Of a stretch of DNA of 64,000 nt, positions 60,325 to 64,000 are shown piece after piece. Under the pieces are notes generated by a model. The model saw only the letters and a program-made list of their open reading frames with translations. It searched no databases and was not told where the DNA came from. The stretch is from the NCBI RefSeq assembly GCF_964355755.1, contig NC_092671.1:26162070-26226069 (forward strand), written 5' to 3'. The stretch comes from Antedon mediterranea. Taxonomy: Eukaryota; Echinodermata; Crinoidea; Comatulida; Antedonidae. Numbering within the stretch: the first letter of the stretch is position 1; every line of letters begins with the position of its first letter. The position numbers and the translations under genes are program-made.

Positions 60325-60384
60325 CTTCGTTGAATGACATTTCAAAGGCTAGGGCCTGCACTGGTGCTTGGATTTTGGCGTCGC
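60325..60384 (-). CDS. Possible exon of a third micro-exon-type gene (gene C)
   Basis: A 60-nt open segment between AAGATTTTTAG and GTAGTATAA, phase 1-1, reading GDAKIQAPVQALAFEMSFNE. It opens with G-D-x-K, like the GDGK exon of gene B, and has the same splice phase. No signal-peptide exon or partner exons are established. A strong donor at 61253 and a TATATAAACG box at about 61465 on the same strand could mark its 5' part. Confidence 0.4.
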
Positions 60385-61253
60385 CTAAAAATCTTAAAAT
60401 GTTTACAAAATGCTGGTCGTGCAATAGAACCATTTAATTAATCTTTACCGAGTAATAATATCATTGGATACAAAATCACTGCACAGTAAAGCCATTGAAA
60501 AAAAACATTACCATGCAATTGTATACAAATAATGAATGGTTCAAGATACGACATTCAGCATTAACACCGCTGTCTATTCATAATATTACGAACGATTCTC
60601 AATTATAAGTAAATAAAATTATGTCGTTTATGTCGATAATAAAGAAAGCTCCAGCTGATCGTCGAGGGACAAATCAATTAGTATTTCTGTATTTTACTAT
60701 CAGTACATAATCGGTGAGCGATATCGGATTAGTTATCGATATTATACATTGCAGTAGTATATAAACAACGTTACAAACAAAATAAATAAAAGAAATTAAC
60801 AAAATTAACATAATAGTGTATGGCTAATTTCAAAGCAATTAACTATTTAACTATTCTAATCTGTCTTGAGTGATAGTTTGGGGAAAATCCCATGCTGTTC
60901 CCCGGGTTCACTTCTTCATTAATAGATTAAAGACAGATAAACTCAATATACAATTACCGATGTTATAGGCCTGTGTATTTTATACTATTGTTTTTTCTAA
61001 GTGTCTGAGGTATGTTTATCTCATATCACTACGAAGAAATGACTAACTATAATCAGACTGATTTTAAATGAACTGATTTTAAAATCAGCAGTCTGGTGGA
61101 AAAAAATCATTAGAAAGTTTAGGTTAATTTTGTCTAGCCTCATAATGTAAGTCATGACTGATGGCACTGCGCTAAACCTAGAATAGTACATTCGTACAAA
61201 ATAGTTTTTAAATTAAAAGAAAAACATTTTTAAGACGTTTAAAATACACTTAC

Positions 61254-61474
61254 CTAGGCCCTGTTTTTATGAATAGTCCTAATACGGATTTTGTTGAATA
61301 TCCGCCTAGCTTAGACACGTGTTCTCGTCTCTGTCAGGTAAGTATTACAATATCAATCAACAGTACGCTGCCCAGTATGATATGCACTACAGACACTGTT
61401 AATATTTGTTCCAACGTGCATACTCCAGAGTAATGATTAAAGCCAGCAATTCTCGCACAGCGTTTATATAATCT
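61254..61474 (-). promoter_or_regulatory. Candidate promoter and leader exon of gene C
   Basis: On the minus strand a TATATAAACG box is followed about 200 nt later by GGGCCTAG then GTAAGTG, a consensus donor. No ATG occurs in the 80 nt before the donor, so it would be a non-coding leader, as in gene B. The link to the 60325-60384 exon is inferred only from orientation and distance. Confidence 0.3.
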
Positions 61475-61479
61475 TGGAC

Positions 61480-64000
61480 AAACCAAGAAGACACGGAGCA
61501 TGCGTGATTAAGTTTTTATTAAGATTAATGACGTAAACAATGTCTTATAATAACGTTGATAGATGTTGAATAATAGAACTTTAATAGATAATTATAGTTT
61601 TCTATAAGTATTATTGGTTGATTGAATATGTGATATATGACTGACTTACACATCCCTTTCTCACTCAATAAACAAAAATCCCCTCCTCCACACTATTCAG
61701 TCTCTACTCTAACACCCCCATCTCATTCTACCCCACTACATTTTTTCTACCCACAATCATCATCAATTTTTGGTTTATCTTTCTTTCTTTCATTAAGGTT
61801 TGTAAAACAAATCATGAGAAAGAAATGATCATGTACAGCAAATTAATTATTACCTTTCTTAATTTATCCATGACAACACTGAGATTAATGCTAAGTTTGA
61901 AATATTTTACTCTGAGACAAACAGGACAAAAATATATGAATAAGTGCAGTGCAATGTTATTTGCACGGCGTCGTCATTTGTTTCACTGGTGCGATTTTGT
62001 TTCACTCCAACCAATAATAATAATAATATGCCCATGGTGTCATAGAAAAAAAATCAGTCTATTTGAAACATTAATAATATTGAATTGAGATTCAGTCGGT
62101 ATTTAAATTAACCTCCAGGTTACTAATTAATATTAGTTTGTTTCACATCTGGGAGTAAAGAAAATGTATTTTATACTCTTTGTGGTGTTTTTGTAAAGCG
62201 GTGCTGCTTAGTGAAGAAAGATTTCTGATAACGATACATTAATTATTGCATTTATTCGTTTCATTAAGGATAATCATTCTAGTTTCTAGTAATCAGATTT
62301 CTTTCATTATAGTCTTTAAATTCAGTTTTTCTCTCTCGATACTATTGTTTGGTAATTGTCCCCGGGAATTTCATCTATGATTTTAAAGGAACTAATTGTC
62401 ATTACTAACGATTATTATATAATTGTATAATAGATTTTAAAATTCAGTGACAGATTTGGTAAAAATGTATAAGCATATATACTTTTATATTGAGTATCTA
62501 TAACATTTACGTACAAAAATAAAATCCAATTTAATGTTATCGTAACACGTTCGGAGTAGTCTATTTATTATGCTTTAATAATTGTACTATATACAGACGA
62601 TAAAGAATGAAGATAAATATTTAACTGGAAAATTATTACTTTTTTGTTGAACCAAAACAATACATACATTGGTATAAATATCTTTAGTGACGTTATACAA
62701 ATTGTGTATGTGTTTTTTTTTTACGTAGAAGTAATTATTTTCCAGCTAATTATATTCGGAACAAGATGAATTTATTTAATAGTGATAAATATTTACATTT
62801 TTCTTACAGAAAACAAATGAAATCGAAAATATGTGTTCATAGAATGATATATTAACCATTTATGCTGTCTTTGATGAACATTATTGTTTTAAACAAAATT
62901 GCTTTTACAAACTAGAAAGCCACTCCGAGAGTGCATACCTCCGCCTACTGTAAAATTTTCCTACATAAGATTTCTTCGGTAAAAAATATATATATATATA
63001 TATGTATTTGTGTGTGTCTTAATACTGTTTGTGATTGAGGTTAATTTCACTACAAGCACGTGTATGTGAGTTTGGTGTAATGGTTATGTAACAAGCCTTT
63101 CAATTAACAATAGCTTCAATTGACTAACAATAGAACAGCAACGCGAAAATCAAACATGTGAATTTGAAAAGAAATAGGTTTTTATACTACTCGCATCAAA
63201 AAACGTGCACATTAAATCAAATTATGTTTTAAAATTACAAATCACAAATTATAACTCTTGCCTCTTGTACAAAAATGAAGTTTTTTGGACAAGTAGTTCT
63301 CGAGAACATTTGGGACCATGGTCCCAAATGGTCCCAACATTTAATGGAATGGTCCTTGACCACATATCTATCTGTATATTTATTTTGGTAAAGATGTTGT
63401 AATTGCTTTTTGAGTAATCCTACTAACAAACAAACAAATGAAAGCACTCAGAAACTGAGTGAAGTACTTGGCAAAAATATATCCACTGATTGGGAGCATG
63501 TTGAAAGATACATTTTTTTGCTTTATGTATTAGCTTTACATGGTTTATAATTTGGTTAAATAATTTTAATACAAACAATCCCGGCATTACAATAATGACC
63601 TTTCTGAACTAAAGATTAACCAGAATAATGGTCAAGGAGTGTCTTGAAGCTGTGCCTTAACCCATGTAGTAAGCTTGACCGCTCAGTCAGTCGACTAATA
63701 TTTTGGTCACTGTCAAAGAATATGTCCAGGTTAAAAGAATACAGAGTGTGCTATTTAATATATCGATGGAAGATAATCTTTTGTGACATGATCAATATAT
63801 CAATTTTCCTGAAATCAATAGGCATGTTCTGACAGTAAGTATATACCTATGCAGAGAATGAAATAATTATCAACTAACAATAGTCTCATTTGACTAGCAA
63901 TGGAACAGCAACGCGAAAAACAAGTGGGTGGATTTTAAAAGAAATAGGTTTTTTTAAACTACTCTTATTAAAAAGCCGGTACATTAAATTAAGTTGTGTT
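61480..64000. other. Right end of the window, no gene seen
   Basis: Holds a TA microsatellite (62985-63003), a GGGACCATGGTCCC palindrome (63312-63325) and a repeat present at 63105-63228 and again from 63875 to the window edge (GAACAGCAACGCGAAAA, AAAGAAATAGGTTTTT). No supported exon. Confidence 0.5.

Overview
The window is AT-rich metazoan nuclear DNA. It has spliced genes with GT-AG introns, many interspersed repeats, minisatellites and almost no long open frame. Frequent TAGGCCTA palindromes, CR1/L2-like LINE tails, a Penelope-like GIY-YIG fragment and a possible six-cysteine orexin-type prohormone suggest a marine invertebrate deuterostome such as an echinoderm. That assignment is an inference from style and is not proven. 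Most long ORFs here are non-coding or lie in repeats; the real genes are made of exons too short to show up as ORFs.

The main content lies on the minus strand between 3.7 and 28.1 kb: two neighbouring, related micro-exon genes for small secreted proteins. Gene B (28.1 to 14.2 kb) has a TATA box, a non-coding leader exon, a signal-peptide exon and a 36-nt exon. Then follow 31 micro-exons of 12 to 39 nt, arranged as eight tandem copies of a four-exon cassette (39+27+27+12 nt = 35 residues per copy), and a terminal exon with a stop. All exons join in phase 1 and the sum is 996 nt, an exact open frame of 331 codons plus stop. Gene A (11.4 to 3.7 kb) has the same design, with a signal-peptide exon followed by ten or eleven phase-1 micro-exons of 9 to 72 nt. 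It shares the V-N-F/L-Q exon motif with gene B, and its 3' end was not found. Because every internal exon is frame-neutral, any combination of skipped exons keeps the frame. This resembles in architecture the micro-exon genes of parasitic flatworms; I recognise no named family. One more phase-1 exon at 60.3 kb may belong to a third such gene.

At 45.3 to 46.6 kb (minus strand) lies a separate two-coding-exon gene for a 92-residue secreted peptide precursor. It has a signal peptide, a six-cysteine peptide and a tetrabasic cleavage site, and is possibly of orexin type.

The rest is mobile and repeat DNA. There is a 3.5-kb DNA transposon with 5-bp target duplication and a decayed gene bearing an EADTR motif and a cysteine-rich tail (36.0-39.5 kb). 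There are LINE 3' ends (2.2, 3.1, 33.8, 34.0, 42.5 and 53 kb), a Penelope-like remnant (31 kb), tRNA-derived elements (29.9, 55.1, 56.8, 57.2 and 57.6 kb), several MITEs and foldbacks, and a repeat family rich in GGTCGGTCTGTC. Minisatellites lie at 8.2-9.9, 25.7-27.2, 28.6-29.7 and 34.6 kb. The stretches at 46.6-51, 55.2-56.7 and 61.5-64 kb show no gene I can support.
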